Assembly (NCBI RefSeq): GCF_001640805.2 | Contig: NC_066838.1 | Location: forward strand, 4,241,101 to 4,305,100 | Reading direction: 5' to 3' | Source of the DNA: Lates calcarifer | Taxonomy: Eukaryota; Chordata; Actinopteri; Centropomidae | DNA: 64,000 nt | Shown: positions 52,201-64,000 of the stretch, piece by piece | Numbering within the stretch: position 1 is the first letter of the stretch | How the letters are laid out: each line of letters opens with the position of its first letter | Position numbers and translations under genes: made by a program | The notes under the pieces: generated by a model | The model's database searches: none | Told to the model about the DNA's origin: nothing | What the model saw: only the letters and a program-made list of their open reading frames with translations

Positions 52201-55200
52201 ATTCAAGGACAAACAGCCATATTTAAGAAGTTAGTCATAATTTTTCACATTAGTGTGCTTTTTCATTTGTTTCCACTGAGCACTCTTGGTTAAACATTGA
52301 CTGGGGCTGAATAGAGAAGCATAAATAAGGGTAAAGCAGTCAAACATTCACTTCATGTTCGGTCTGTGAATGGCATCAACAGGCCCTAAATTGAAAGCAT
52401 TATACTTGGGGAGACATCAAGGGAAAGCACAATGAAGTCAAGGATGAGAGCTCACCACATTGCTCTACCAAACTGCTTCCTTTTACTTTATTTGATAATA
52501 AATGAATATCATCTACTGCCTTCTGCAGTTTGTCACCAGAACAATTAGAGGTTTTCCTCAGTGTTATTAAGTATAATTCCATGCTATTCCATCAGTTCAT
52601 TCACTTCACATTTAGACAGTATAATTTTAAAACATTTCTATTAAGAGTACCTTCTCAGTGCATTGTTTGTTTAATTCAGTGTGGCAGGTGTTATAGTGTA
52701 CATACACTCATATATGGACAGTATGTGAGTAGATGGTTGGAAATAATTAGCAATATATTTTGTATTGTACATGCAGACACTGTATACCTATGTACCTTTA
52801 TCCAGTTGTATAGGTGTGGAGGGGCCCCAGGACTGTACCTCTGCTCTTTGCAGATGGTGAAGTCCATCTGTGGTGGTTTGCAGTATTATGTTAAGTCTGA
52901 GACCCAGACCCTGCTTAAGACGGTGATTTGGGTCTTTCAGGTTGAGAGAGTTGCTGTCTTGACTAAAGGCTTCTAAGTATTTTTTCCTTTTTGTTTATTG
53001 TGTGGCGTTCATAATATGGATGTTGTACTGGACTGCCCGGGTGAAGAGGGGAGCTGGAAGGCCAGGCTCCAGGTTCTGCGCTTATACTTCAAACAGGGGA
53101 ACCCATGCTCACTACCTAGGCTGCTTCGTCTCTACTTATGGAATAGAGTGAAAAGCGAGCTTCAAGTAGAGCTGCTACTCCTTTACACTGCAAATAGCCA
53201 GGTATGTGTTTCAGACATAATGATCACCACAATGCCTCCCTGTCACCTCTCAGGGCATGGGGCGACAGTATCACCTGTCTGACCTATGAGTGTCTGTGGA
53301 TTCTTCAGGATGTGCTAGAGAATGTGAGCAGAGGAAAAGCATTGTGTGCGCTGCTCTGCTTAGTCTGGTGCACTCTGCAATGAAGCCAGATCAATAAAAA
53401 AAAAACAAAAAACAAAAAAAAAACGGACAGTTGAGTGGGTGGATAGATAGATAAATTTAAAACTTCTGTAACATATTAATTGCTGAAGGCGCAGTAATTA
53501 AACTGAGCCTTTAATTTCAGCTGCTTGATTACACTTCAGCTGACATTTCTGGTTCAGTTTATTTCAGTTTCTTTGAATCTTTAGACCTTTTCAGCAATTT
53601 CACTTCAACTCCATTCAGTTTAATACTTAAACTGTAATGTCTTCTTTCAGAAAATATTACCATTTCTAGTTTTATTACATGCATTATACTGCATTTACAT
53701 ACCATGCATACATTTACATGCATTATATGATTTTAAAATGTATCTTACTATTTACAATAAGTGTATAATTTCACTATGGGCATTGAGTATAAAATCCTGT
53801 ACTATAACAATCAGGCAAATAAATACATTAACACTTGCCTTGAGTCCTCTTAGAAGCTGGTAGAACAGGTATGTGATGATGCGATCACTTAATCTCCTCT
53901 TCTTCATAATGTGGCCGAGATCCTGGGCTACAAATGGCATTACCATATAACTAGAGAGAGAAGAAGTGTAAGGGCTGTAAACACTGTATATGACAAGAGC
54001 TCATTGCTACCGTGAGGAAATACAACCGCACAAAACCAACCAAAACAAACATGCATAAGCCTGCTCTCACACAGCCTTGCTTGAACTTTTTACACATGCA
54101 CACACACGCACACAGGGTGTCAGCAAGCTGCGACAACTTGCAGAAGAATGTAGCTTTTGACTCTCAACTTACAAGGTTTGGAATTTTTCCAGTGTGGAGT
54201 CAGGTGTGAAGACGTCAAGAAGGCAGATCACCTTTAAGGAAAAGGATATGTGTGTTAATACACAGATCTATGAAACTATTCCATATATTTCTAGAGCTCT
54301 AGAGATCACATGCAGTACTGAGTTAGTAACACTGCACATCCCCGGTCTGGTATTAATGCCTAAATGTCAATTTCTCTGGTATCACAGCCTCTGTCTTTAA
54401 ACTGCACAGACATTGCTGTGATATTTCTGCTCCACATTTCCCACAGATCCCTTCTAAAGGATTCATGCATTTAGTGCTGACATCGTTGTACTTGGATTTT
54501 CTGCTCAAATTCTCTTCAGGTTTGACTTTGTGCTAAAAAAAAAAAGTCAGTTCTATTAAAAGAATGTGACAAAACAAGATATAAAATTTATCAAATTTAT
54601 CATTATCATTTCCTGAGATGTCTCCACAAGACAAAGAAACAAAAGATTTTAATAATGTTAAAACTTGAATTTGGAGGCCTACAAAGACTAGCCCAGTATA
54701 ACAGTGGTTATACTGGTAATTCCTCAAAGGTTTTCAGTGAAAATACTGAACCATGAGGGTTCCAACATTACATAACACTCCAAACTTGCCAGGGAGCATT
54801 GACATGATTATGAGCTTTTCATTGAATGGTTAACAGAGTTTGCTTATCATCAAAATGGAACTTTTTTTGAAAGAGAGAAGAAAAATGGGGGGAAATTGTA
54901 TACACTTGGAATAAAACTATTCAGCTGCTAGTCTGCATCTCTTAAATAAAACATGATGTCTTCATAATATAGAGTCACAATATATTGTTATTTATAATAC
55001 ATTCAGCTCAGACCAATTAGAGATGAAGATTCTTCTGGCATGCTTGAGATTGACCTATTGCACTGGTTATTATATCATATTAATATAGTTTTTCATGTTA
55101 TTGTGTCGTCCCTCCAAACTAAAAACGAACTGCTCACTCTATATTCCATTCAAGCCCACTTTGTTTCTTACATTTTCATGCTGTATATAGCGGAGCAGCC

Positions 55201-56700
55201 TGAGCTCCCTGTAGGCCCGTTTGGCATGGATGAGGGACTGGAAAGGCCGATACAGCTTCTTGATGGCCACTTTCTCCTTGGTCTTTTGATCAATAGCGGA
55301 GCTGAGTAGGAACAACACAGTATTGAGGAGACATACAGCAGGCTGATTGACTCATATGGTTGCTGTAATCTACTGTTGTAAATAATGGTTACTATTATTA
55401 TTAGTCAATATATAGAACACTGGTGATTTAATTCTTCCATCTATTAAATGCCAGAAAACAGTGTAAAATACTCATCACAATTTCCCAAAGCCCAAGGTGA
55501 CCTTTTGAATTGTTTGGCAATTTTCTTGATAAATTATGTGATTGATTGATTATAAAAAATTTGGCCAAATATTTCTCTGACAGCTCTACTGTAATTGTGT
55601 GCAAGTTAGTTTCCTCTCAATTTGCTTCCCATCAAGACTTTACAGTATATTGAGAATAGTTTTTGGAGTTTATGAGGTGAAAAAAAACACATCTGAGAGG
55701 TATTGTAGTATGTAGAATTAGCTCTGTTGAATAAAGTTCTTGGTTTTCTTATAGAAAAAAAAACAAAACAAACATGCTTGAAACTGCTGTGTATGCAGAT
55801 CTGATATAAAACATTTACTTGGGGCTAATGTCCCTTCTGACCAAGTAAGATAATAGCAGTAATAAGATCTTGTCTGTATGTGGCTTATCAGTATATAGAG
55901 CTGTGTCTGAGATTCCTGTAGGCTGGGTCGTTGTATGTTAGTGGAGGAGATTCTTGTCGTATCAGAGGACCTGCATTGACTTGCTGGCTTGCCTCAGGGA
56001 GACAATAGTGCTTCTGTTAGCAGATGTCAAAGTAATCTAGGCCTCTTGGACTGCTGTGAGTGGAATGCAGACTTAAAACCTACATAAATCTAGACAGCCT
56101 ATAGAAAATCATTTGCCATGCAAAACATTTGAATATTATTGATAGTGAACAATAAAGGTAATCTATTTGACCAATTAGAAAACGGTATGAAAAAAATCAT
56201 TATATTGTAAAACATCCACGTATTTGATAATGTTTACCAGTATCCCTACTGTTATATACAATGTGTGTGTTGGAAGTGGGTAAGATTAATTGCCTTTATA
56301 CACTTGAACATGTTAGGTTTAACCCTAGGGTGAAGTTAATTGTCAGTATAAGGCAGAACAAATATAGTTTCATGTCTATATTTTTAGACAGTTGTAAGGT
56401 ATACACCTAAGACTAAAGCATTAGAATTTATTGAAGGATTATTATAGAAAAAAGAACCAAAGACACTGCAGTTTGCTTTAGAAAACACGGAAGGACTGAC
56501 ACAAACTCTGCGGTACTTTCATTGTCAGGATCTGAAGTCCTGGGCTCCCTCCCCGGGTAAACTCACCAAACTGTCCCGTAAGCTCCGGAGCCGATCGACC
56601 GCAGCGTCGTGTATCTCTCCGGGATGTCCCACGTCGTTTTCTGGACCTCAAGTCTGTGAAAACCCGCTCTGACGGGGGAATCCTTCACTGGAGACTCCAT
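49214..56700 (-). CDS. mapk13: p38-class MAP kinase, p38delta-like (12 coding exons, 364 aa)
   Basis: Stress-activated Ser/Thr kinase. Exons in transcript order: 56700-56567, 55301-55172, 54231-54173, 53950-53839, 51885-51856, 51044-50997, 50874-50760, 50626-50555, 50187-50108, 49887-49809, 49681-49508 and 49275-49214. They total 1095 bp in frame, and exons 2-11 (130, 59, 112, 30, 48, 115, 72, 80, 79, 174 bp) match p38 exon sizes. Visible motifs are the Gly-rich loop GSGAYGTVC, lysine in VAIKK, IIHR+DLKPGN, DFGLAR, the p38 activation motif TGY in [15 protein letters not shown], and an acidic common-docking segment before EWKS. FYMVMPF and the 364-aa length favour p38delta over gamma; orthology is inferred. 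The helix-F segment reads [10 protein letters not shown] where p38s usually have WSVGCIMAEM. The start codon has a good context (GTCATGG). Intron 8 is U12-type (AT-AG) and intron 4 has a GC donor. No broken frame is seen. Confidence 0.94.
50188..50554 (-). other. U12-type (minor spliceosome) AT-AG intron 8 of the p38 gene
   Basis: On the minus strand the donor is ATATCCTC directly after the 72-bp exon. A perfect U12 branch-site string TTCCTTAAC lies at 50208-50200, about 12 nt before the acceptor TTCAG at 50192-50188. The flanking exons join in frame only with this AT donor, because no in-frame GT is available. Minor introns are known in MAPK-family genes. Confidence 0.88.
51120..51784. mobile_element. 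MITE-like element with inverted ends in intron 5 of the p38 gene
   Basis: The left end (TTGAAGCAATAGTTTGACAT) and the right end (read inward TTAAAGGAATAGTTCAACAT) are imperfect inverted repeats. Subterminal blocks such as AGCCAGTTAGCTTCACTTAGC on the left and GCTAAGCTAAGTGGCTG on the right also mirror each other. The layout matches a common percomorph fish MITE. It is interrupted by another element at 51341-51614. Target duplications are no longer clear. Confidence 0.65.
51341..51614. mobile_element. Second short inverted-repeat element nested inside the intron 5 MITE
   Basis: It starts CAATGTTGGGCAAG and ends, read inward from the right, CAGTGCTGCGCAGTAATG, an imperfect terminal inverted repeat of about 13 bp. 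The interior is rich in TAATG/ATTAC strings (TGTAATGAATTACTCATTAC), typical of a widespread fish repeat. The outer MITE resumes on the far side. No exact target duplication is visible, so family and boundaries are approximate. Confidence 0.5.
52800..53400 (+). mobile_element. Decayed RTE-like LINE reverse-transcriptase relic in p38 intron 4
   Basis: Several short blocks in the right order recall the RTE-type reverse transcriptase and downstream region of fish LINEs. These are CTGCTCTTTGCAGATGGTGA (the LFADD motif, here LFADGE), then GAGTGAAAAGCGAGC, GTAGAGCTGCTACTCCTTTA, and ATGCCTCCCTGTCACC with TCAGGGCATG. Frames are shifted and broken, and an A-rich tail with GGATAGATAGATA follows at 53397-53455. 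The opposite orientation to the host gene is typical of tolerated intronic insertions. Recognised from memory of the family; boundaries are rough. Confidence 0.4.
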
Positions 56701-56830
56701 GACGCTGTTGTGTCTCCGCTTGAAGTCAGGTTTACTGTCATAAAACGGTCTTTACAGCCTTGGAGTTTCAACCTGACAGGTAAGCTCTGGCAGCGACGCT
56801 TAGACCAGTGTAAAGAAACGCCCCTGTTTC
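56567..56830 (-). promoter_or_regulatory. CpG-rich first exon and putative promoter of the p38 gene
   Basis: CpG dinucleotides are dense around the first coding exon (for example near 56585-56640), against a CpG-poor background. I see no clear TATA box on the minus strand. This fits a CpG-island promoter for a broadly expressed kinase. The 5' UTR start is not defined. Confidence 0.4.
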
Positions 56831-57631
56831 TCCACTGCCTACCACCCCCAGTCAGCTGTCAATATCCTCTACAATGATAATAATATCAATACATGTAACA
56901 CCATATGGCTACATAAAGAATTCCAGACAAACAGTTGTGCAGATGCCACTGCTGCAGGTTTAAACATGATAATATCTGTCTGTAACCAATCTAATCTGTT
57001 TTCTATTCTTCTGACCACAAAACCTAATATATAGAAAAGCACTAAAGTGGCGATAACACTTTATTTTGCAGCACATCTGATGAAGATGATAAGACATGGG
57101 CATCTGCATTAATCACTGTTAAAAAGAAATATACATCACAAGTACATATTCCTTTTGTTCCCCAGAGAGTAATTCACAGTGTGCAGCGTGTTATCCTGTA
57201 TAGTGGCATTATCTCTTTTTGGGGTCATTTAGACCCTAGGGAGGACTAACAGGAGGTTAATCAACAAACTCTTACAAATCCAAATCAGAAATCCAAATAA
57301 CCTCATTTAGGATTGAGGAGTAGAGCTGCATTACGGTAAAAGTACAGTCAGCACAGATGTAGAGTATGTAAAAATCTGTTGAATTAACCATACCACCAGC
57401 CAAGGGCTCTGAGAACCCAAACAGAGGCCCTGTCAAACTAAGGTTACTAAACCAAGGTATACTGTGTAGATATGACTTTAGTCAAACAGTATTTTGAAAA
57501 TGGCCCACCATTTTACTTTGTCTGACACAGGCAGACACCTAGTGTCAAAAAGCTGGACAAACACACTGAAGTGCTTTAAGGTCAAAGGACTCAAGGATTC
57601 GCCTGACATTAGATGATCTTTAGAGTTATAG

Positions 57632-57660
57632 TGATAGATAGACAGACAGACAGACAGATA
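57632..57660. repeat. (GATA)n(GACA)n microsatellite
   Basis: GATA units switch to GACA and back to GATA, a compound tetranucleotide repeat of the kind common in fish. It lies upstream of the p38 gene. Confidence 0.88.
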
Positions 57661-57979
57661 AATGTCACACTTATGCAGCCATTATATGGACTGTAAAAAA
57701 TATATTTCTAGTAATGTATCAGTTTTGTTCAAAGTGTGTAAATTAATTTGAATGTTTACCACTGACTCTACAGTTAAGGGTGGTGCTGTAATGGACTTCA
57801 TTATATTGAGAGCTGTTTGTTTTTCTTTTTTCCTCCAGCATTGGTGGGCTGCAACAACAACACCATTAAACTATTAACTCATCACTAAAACATACAATAC
57901 ATAATAAAATACTATGCAAGCATATACTGATGCATTATCAGACAGCTGTGAGACAGTCTGATGTATCAAGTGCTGCAAT

Positions 57980-58024
57980 ATTATATATATATATATATAT
58001 TGTGTTGTGTGTGTGTGTGTGTGT
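57980..58024. repeat. (AT)n(GT)n compound microsatellite
   Basis: About ten AT units are followed by TGTGTTG and a GT tract. Upstream of the p38 gene. Confidence 0.88.
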
Positions 58025-59039
58025 AAAACATGATTTCATGCTAACAATACATGTTAATATTAACTTATAACAAACTCATACATACTCAGTACATTTATTA
58101 TCAGCCTCAATATTTTATGGCATGGCCTACTTAATACAGGAGGCACAAGTGTATAAAGTAGCCTAAAGTAACACCAGACTGTGACTCTCTTACGGTTCTG
58201 TATTTAAATGATCTAAATTCTTTGATCTTATATAAACATTGCAGCACATCTAGCTGAACAGTATACAGTACATTCTTATATAACTTATCACATGAGCAAG
58301 TGAGCCTACAGACCCATGTCTTTGATCACTGTTCCTCTCGATCCTGAATGATTTCAAAGCTGGAGTAAGTGATTAATAGGAAATGTTGCTGTTTACCACA
58401 GCAGAACAAAATGACAAAGACAGTACATGTCATAAAACATGTGAACCATAGCGTATTTAAAAAAAGAATCTTTATTTTGGTAATAAAAACTAAAAGTAAT
58501 GATTTCACTGTCAAACATAAACCACACATACTGGGTGGGTAAAACTTTCTGTTTAATCAGGGCATGTAATTTAATATTCTAAAATACTTTCTTTCAAAAA
58601 CACCGTTGAGCTGTCAGTATACACAAACACTGCGTGTTGTATGTTTGGAAACTATTTAATACATTGAAGTTACAGCCCAGTGTCAAGCAAGCAGAAACAG
58701 AGAAACGAATAGCATTTTCAAAATAAAACCCTAACGTTGTCGTTTCGAACGATATGATGATTATTTGCCGATAAGGTTGTTGACAGATCTGGATATTAAC
58801 AAGTAATGCAGTCAAATAAAAGTAAGATATTGACTTCAATATGGTGAAATACAACTTACCTGCATTTCCCCAATTAACCTCATATAAAATAAACAGTTAA
58901 CAGAGAAAATATATATGTTAAAATAATATTTGCAGTATGTCAATATGTCAAGGTACAGTTCCTCTGTGGAATGAGGCTGCTTTGCTGTCTGTCTTCTGTC
59001 TAGTCATATAATTTCAGGAGACTTTATTTTGAAGGCGAC

Positions 59040-59378
59040 ACCGTGGCATTTCCTGTCTGACTCCGTGTTTCTCGCCTCAGCGGTCTGCGCTGCGCTGGCG
59101 GTCGTAACACTCTTAGATGTAAAGACCCACCGGTCCAGTGTGCTCGGCGCGGCCAAACAACGGAGACCGCCTTTAGCTTGGAGGGGAACACACAGACTCA
59201 CACACTTTCAGAGGTCGGACTTTTGTTGCTACTTTTAGAGAAGTTACTCTCCCAAAATCGCAAAAAGTAACAGTATCGTGAAGGATCAGGTAGACTTTCT
59301 GCTTGTTGGCGTGGATGTGAGGCTCCGCTCCACTTAACATCATGGACGGCTGATTCACCAACTTCACAGACCTAACAG
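59040..59378 (+). other. Possible noncoding first exon and promoter of a rightward gene outside the window
   Basis: A CpG-rich block (GGTCTGCGCTGCGCTGGCGG, CTCGGCGCGGCC) in an otherwise CpG-poor stretch ends at a near-perfect donor, ACCTAACAG|GTAAGTTC, at 59378/59379. The ATG at 59341 opens only three codons (M-D-G-stop), so the exon would be untranslated. No coding exon was recognised between here and 64000, and the gene cannot be named. The first base is a guess. Confidence 0.35.
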
Positions 59379-59765
59379 GTAAGTTCAAAGCTATCATTTA
59401 TTAAAATGGAAAAAAAAAATCAAAAAGCGGACTTTGTGATTCACAGTCGGTGCTCATGGGGAAAAACACTAATTTTCACTTAAAAGCATCAGTTTTAACT
59501 TAAATATTTTCCACATCAGCTCGACAGTTGCCAGTACGATGCATGTTATTCCATTCATTTTCACATCGCAGCATTTCAGTCTGAAATGAGGGTTAAGTGC
59601 TGCTTTTAGATGGGTGCATAAAATCTCCAAACACTTTTTCAAGGTTTTTAAAAAAAATAAATAAAAAAAAAAAATACAAACAGGATCAGTGGTCGTCAGT
59701 AGTTTTTATAACCTTTTTGAACACAGCACAGTCAGAATTTACCACTGAAAGACAGTTCATTCAAA

Positions 59766-59767
<2 letters not shown>

Positions 59768-59802
<35 letters not shown>
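59768..59802. repeat. (CA)n microsatellite
   Basis: A pure AC tract of about 17 units, about 400 bp after the putative first-exon donor at 59378. Confidence 0.9.
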
Positions 59803-59807
<5 letters not shown>

Positions 59808-61348
59808 ACAGACATAAACACACACTCAGGCTAGACTACTCACTACAATGCATACAGTAGCTTTGGCCCATGTTGAGCACTGGGATTCAGGCCACACACA
59901 CACACACCCCATGCACACACTCTTTTGTCAGCTGATATAGGAATGTGTGTGAGCTGTGTGAGCCAAATGTCAAATGCCTTGTTCACCTGCTAGCATTCAG
60001 CTGGACATAAACAGCTGCCTATTTATTGCCTTATTTAGAAAACAGAAATGATTTGCTTTGACCATGGTCACTGAACTTGACAAGCCGAGTTCAGTGGCCT
60101 TTAGATGTGCGGTTATTTTCTGTACTTTCTCTCACTGATGGGTGATGATAATGGCCAATGTTTGCTTATACTGCCTGTGTTGTAATATAAGGAGGGAGGA
60201 AACAGCTTTATCACCCCTCAGAAAATAATGAAGCTGTCCCTTTCCCTTAATTTGCTATAGATTAAAAGGCACCAGTTAAAACTCTTCATAGACTTAGCAG
60301 AGAATAGTTGAAATGCTTCCGTCATAGTGGGAGTATGTTTTGAGAGACAGTCATGTGCCAGTGATTTCAGCAGTTCAGACACTAGGTGAGGCTTGACTTT
60401 CAGAGGATCCCCACCCCCCACCCCCCTCAGTCTCTGTTTTGCACCTGATGTGCCAAGTGTGATGAGGAGTCCTAAGGCTCCTTGGTGTGTGCTGTGTTCA
60501 TGATTTGTTGAAATGGCTAAAAAAGGAAGATGGAGTTTTGTTCAGCAGCTGGTTCCCCTCTTCGGTAACAGCTGTCAGATTGTATCTTGCAACATGAGAA
60601 ACGGCTTAGAAATTGATCAAAGCCTCTCCAAATATAATTTCTCTCCAAATATTCAAGTATTTTCCTGGTCTCATTGAGAAACAGTCTGTGCTATGGAAAC
60701 AAACTTTTTTTCCTCAAATATATTTTAAGATGATTAAATGTATTGATAGCACATTTCACACATAAACTGAAAAGATTCTTGTGGTTGTATAGCCCAGCCT
60801 TGAACCTCAGTTTCCTCTTCTCTCTGGTTTTTCTCGGGGTCCCAGCATCCAGACGTTTTTGAATAGCTGGCCATCTGCTTGCAAAGGGCCTGTTCAAGAA
60901 GCTTGATATCACATTACCCACACTTAACCATGAATGAATGAAAGTGAGCATGGTTATGGCATTATCAGAGACCATAGTGTTTACATCAATGTGTAAAAGG
61001 AGGTGAAATATTTTAGCTGGCAAGCTTAGGTTAACCAGTTTAGCTAGCTAATGATACTTGGAAGTTTACAGACATAGCTTCTGTCTTCATGTATTCAAAG
61101 GTGTGTTTCTTGTCTTTATCAAGGAACAGTATGAAAAAGTCTTTACTTAATTATGTTATCCATGATGTTTTGTAAATGTATGTCATTTTAAGTCCTCTGT
61201 CTTATTTAAACAAAAAAAGTTAATTTAGCTATCATGGTTGGCAGTATCATGTTAGCATGTGGACTAAAATACTTTAGCCACTGTTACAACGAGTTTGTGA
61301 AGAATGAAATATACAGTAGTGTATGCATGATTAACATTAGACACACCT

Positions 61349-61367
61349 ACACACACACACACACACA
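61349..61367. repeat. Short (AC)n microsatellite
   Basis: Nine AC units in AT-rich noncoding sequence. Confidence 0.85.
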
Positions 61368-64000
61368 AAATTATTGTGTGCCACAACTAAAAGTAGGAAA
61401 AGTAGGGAGGTGAGAAATAAAATTAGCTAGTGGAAGATAAAAAGAAAAGTGAAATAAGTTAGTTTTTTAAATTTATTTTATCAAAGGGAAAAATTACCAG
61501 CATTTTTACTTTTTTACCAACTGGTTTGAGGTTAAGAAAAGTGAAAAGTTTTATATTTGTTTTCAGTTAAATCTCCTTATCCTTATTTGTATTCAGTTAC
61601 ATTTTTCTTGTCTAATAAATCTTTTTTTAAAAACATTTTTTTTGTTTTGAGTCTCCACATAACCAAAACAATATTACAGGAGTGTTGCCATTTTTTGCAT
61701 ACAGAGCTTTTGAAATCAAACTGTAGGGCGATTATACTCATTAGGTGGCATACAGGAAGTGGTTAGGTTACCATCCAGACCTCAAACCTCTCAGACACAC
61801 ACAGAGGAATGGGTCGAAGGCCACTTCAGCTGCAGCTGGTCATTGAAAAGCAATGCTCCGCAGCTGAAACGACCATTTTCCAGCCCTTTCTATCCCCCTT
61901 CTTTGAATCATAAAAGTGAGATTGCTGGGCCTGTGCACAGGAAGGACGGGGTGTTATGATTTATAGGTGTCAAGTGTCGGGCATACTGTAGGTTTAAGTA
62001 GTTTGCCTTTCAGCAGTGTGAGAACTGGAAATGAGTGGGAACAATAAAAAGAGATGAGTGTTAATGCTTTTGAAATGAGACGCCAAGTGAACCTTCCTCA
62101 GCAGGCGTTCTCATCTGTTCATCTCAGGTGTCACATACTGTAGTAGGCTGTGAGATATATTTTTAGCACTTTTGTCCTACAGGCATCAGTGGGGTGTGTA
62201 ATCATGAAAGGATATGATCAAATGCTGAGTCTAGGTGAGCTCTTGTCTTGTTAGTAAATGACTTTTAGTGACTTGTTGGATGAGTCTAGTATGATTTCAT
62301 TAAAATTGTTTACTTAACCCCTATAACTGCCTGAAAGAAACCACAGAGTGTAAAGTGCCAGAACATGTTGATTTTAGGTGGGTAAGTATATGAAAGAGAG
62401 AGAATGTGCATGTCAGATTTTGATGATAGAAGTATTTTCAGGCGTTCCCCATATCGGTCACTGCAACAGCAGGTGGGCCCTCATGGTGCATTCTTGTGTG
62501 TGTGTGTGTAGTGTGTCTATGTCTATGTTTGTGTTGCACTGGAGTGTGGGAGAGGAGATTCAGCAGAGAACATTTGCTTGGGCACCACTGTGGCCACAGG
62601 CATCCCATAGAAGATAAGGAAAATGAACAGCATTGTGCAAATCAACAATGTCAAGACACTTCTTTTTTTTAATCATTTTTATGAGCGTAGTCAAAATGCT
62701 TCACAAACGGTTGACCCTGGTTCAGATATGCATGCTGTCTGCTGGGTAGATTGGATCCCAGGCCTCAATAAGCCCTCGGGGGAGTTTGGCTGACGGTCAG
62801 ATTGGCAGCCTAATAAATACTTCTTTTCATTAGCAGCAGCTTCTATCCACTGTACTTAAATGGAAATCCCCTTCATCCTCTCATCCTGTTGACCATAGAC
62901 ATTCTAAAACAAAGGTACACGATGAGTAGACTTTTGTCATAAAAAGTACATCATTGCAGACCTATAATGATACTTGCATAAGGTTCCTCATGAGACCTTT
63001 CTTTGACTAGTACCTGACAGTTAACAGTACATATTTGTATGAATTCAGCCTGAACTAATGGTACAGTGACTAATGTCAGTTAAGGTAGTTAAGGGAAGTT
63101 GTTGAGGGATTTTTGAGTGACTTATTGTTTGGTCTGTCTGCACTGTGTCTCTTTTTGTCCACAACCTTGTGGGAGTTAGCTTACCTGGAGCAGAAGAGAG
63201 GACTTTGGTTGCATCTATATTAAAATGTAGGAAAAGGGTTTGAGAAATGGCTGGAGACAGATTTTTCTATGCTTTGCTTGCTATGTTTAAAGGTACACTT
63301 TGGTCACGTGGCATAAATAGTCATATTTTTGGAGTCACAAATGGTAGGGCCACAAAACTAGACTAACAAGAAAGTGTACCTGAAGAGGGTTCTACTCTTA
63401 CTACTTTGTACTAGACACTACCGTTAACGTTCAAACTTTTACAAGATTCTCTATCAGCTCTTCCATTTCCTTGACCTATCCCCCATTGTTTTCCCTACCA
63501 TTGTCTTGGCAGGGCAGTCTGCCACGTCAATGAGACCCACCTCCCTCCCAAGAAAAGCAAAGAAAAAAAAAAGAAAAAAATTTAAATTTATTTACGTTCG
63601 TGTTTTTCTCCCCACTTCCTGTTTCACGTGCATCTCCGCTTAAGTGTCTGCACACAGGAGCGGAAGAGCAGCAGAGGAGACAGGTTGACAACTCGCCATT
63701 AAGTACTTTGACAGCAGTGTGGTATTTAAATTTTTTTGGGGAAGTGATATTAAAGTTAGTCATTTAGGCCCACAGGCAGTTGCCCACCTTAGCATAATGG
63801 CCCACTATGGAAGCTTAATTGTAGCCACATCCCAAGTTACACAGAATCCATTTAATCTCATCAGCAAGATAACTTGCTGATTGGATGCTAAAAGTAAGTA
63901 GCTAATACAACAGTATGGTCAAGATTAACCCTCACTAATGCAATCCTTTCTGAAAATGTAATCTTCTTACATTAGACGAGAAGAGGGCATGCCATTAAAT

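Larger units (their letters stand above)
59379..64000. other. Noncoding stretch at the right edge, perhaps a first intron
   Basis: If the CpG-rich exon ending at 59378 is real, this is the start of its first intron. No splice-flanked coding exon, RNA gene or clear transposon was recognised. Two minus-strand open frames (near 60218-60421 and 60691-61023) have no recognisable domain. Confidence 0.4.

Noticed and set aside
52530..53282. Two consecutive + strand open frames in the p38 intron
   Set aside because: They overlap the decayed LINE and have shifted frames; not a separate gene.
60691..61023. 110-codon minus-strand open frame near the right edge
   Set aside because: It has a basic patch, but no family is recognised and no exon signals bracket it; not enough to call.
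1..64000. CRISPR arrays, prokaryotic operons, tRNA or rRNA genes
   Set aside because: Looked for and not seen; the tandem repeats present are microsatellites or coding repeats without regular spacers, and no tRNA box A/B pair with a cloverleaf was recognised by eye.

Overview
The window is animal nuclear DNA, almost certainly from a teleost (probably percomorph) fish. The evidence is intron-split vertebrate genes with canonical GT-AG junctions, low gene density, AT-rich intergenic DNA with (CA)n and (GATA)n-type microsatellites, and interspersed elements that look like common fish families. Nothing bacterial, viral or CRISPR-like was seen.

Three protein-coding genes can be assembled exon by exon with unbroken frame. 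(1) A type II keratin on the + strand, 15581-20413: 8 coding exons, 517 codons. Its tail and its missing intron 7 identify it as krt8-like. (2) A second type II keratin on the + strand, 40098-44658: 9 coding exons, 553 codons, with Gly/Ser-rich ends like K5/K4-type epidermal keratins. (3) A p38-class MAP kinase on the - strand, 56700 down to 49214: 12 coding exons, 364 codons, best matched to p38delta (mapk13). It converges on the second keratin gene.

Layout: 1-15.39 kb is noncoding apart from one doubtful minus-strand exon. 15.39-21.01 kb is the krt8-like gene with its promoter and poly(A) site. 21-39.6 kb is an 18-kb intergenic stretch holding a hAT-like element (31457-32094) and a crippled L2-type LINE (33402-35205). 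39.6-45.47 kb is the second keratin. 45.5-48.25 kb is intergenic. 48.28-56.85 kb is the p38 gene, whose introns hold nested MITE-like elements and an RTE-like LINE relic. 56.85-64 kb contains a CpG-rich block ending in a strong splice donor, possibly the noncoding first exon of a rightward gene whose coding part lies outside.

The keratins encode type II intermediate-filament proteins that pair with type I keratins, none of which lie in this window. The kinase is a stress-activated TGY MAPK that is epithelially expressed in mammals; physical linkage does not prove co-regulation. The most notable structural points are a minor-spliceosome (U12, AT-AG) intron and a GC-AG intron in the kinase gene, patchy near-identity between the two keratin genes suggesting gene conversion, and a nested transposon insertion. 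I found no evidence of an undescribed multi-gene system.
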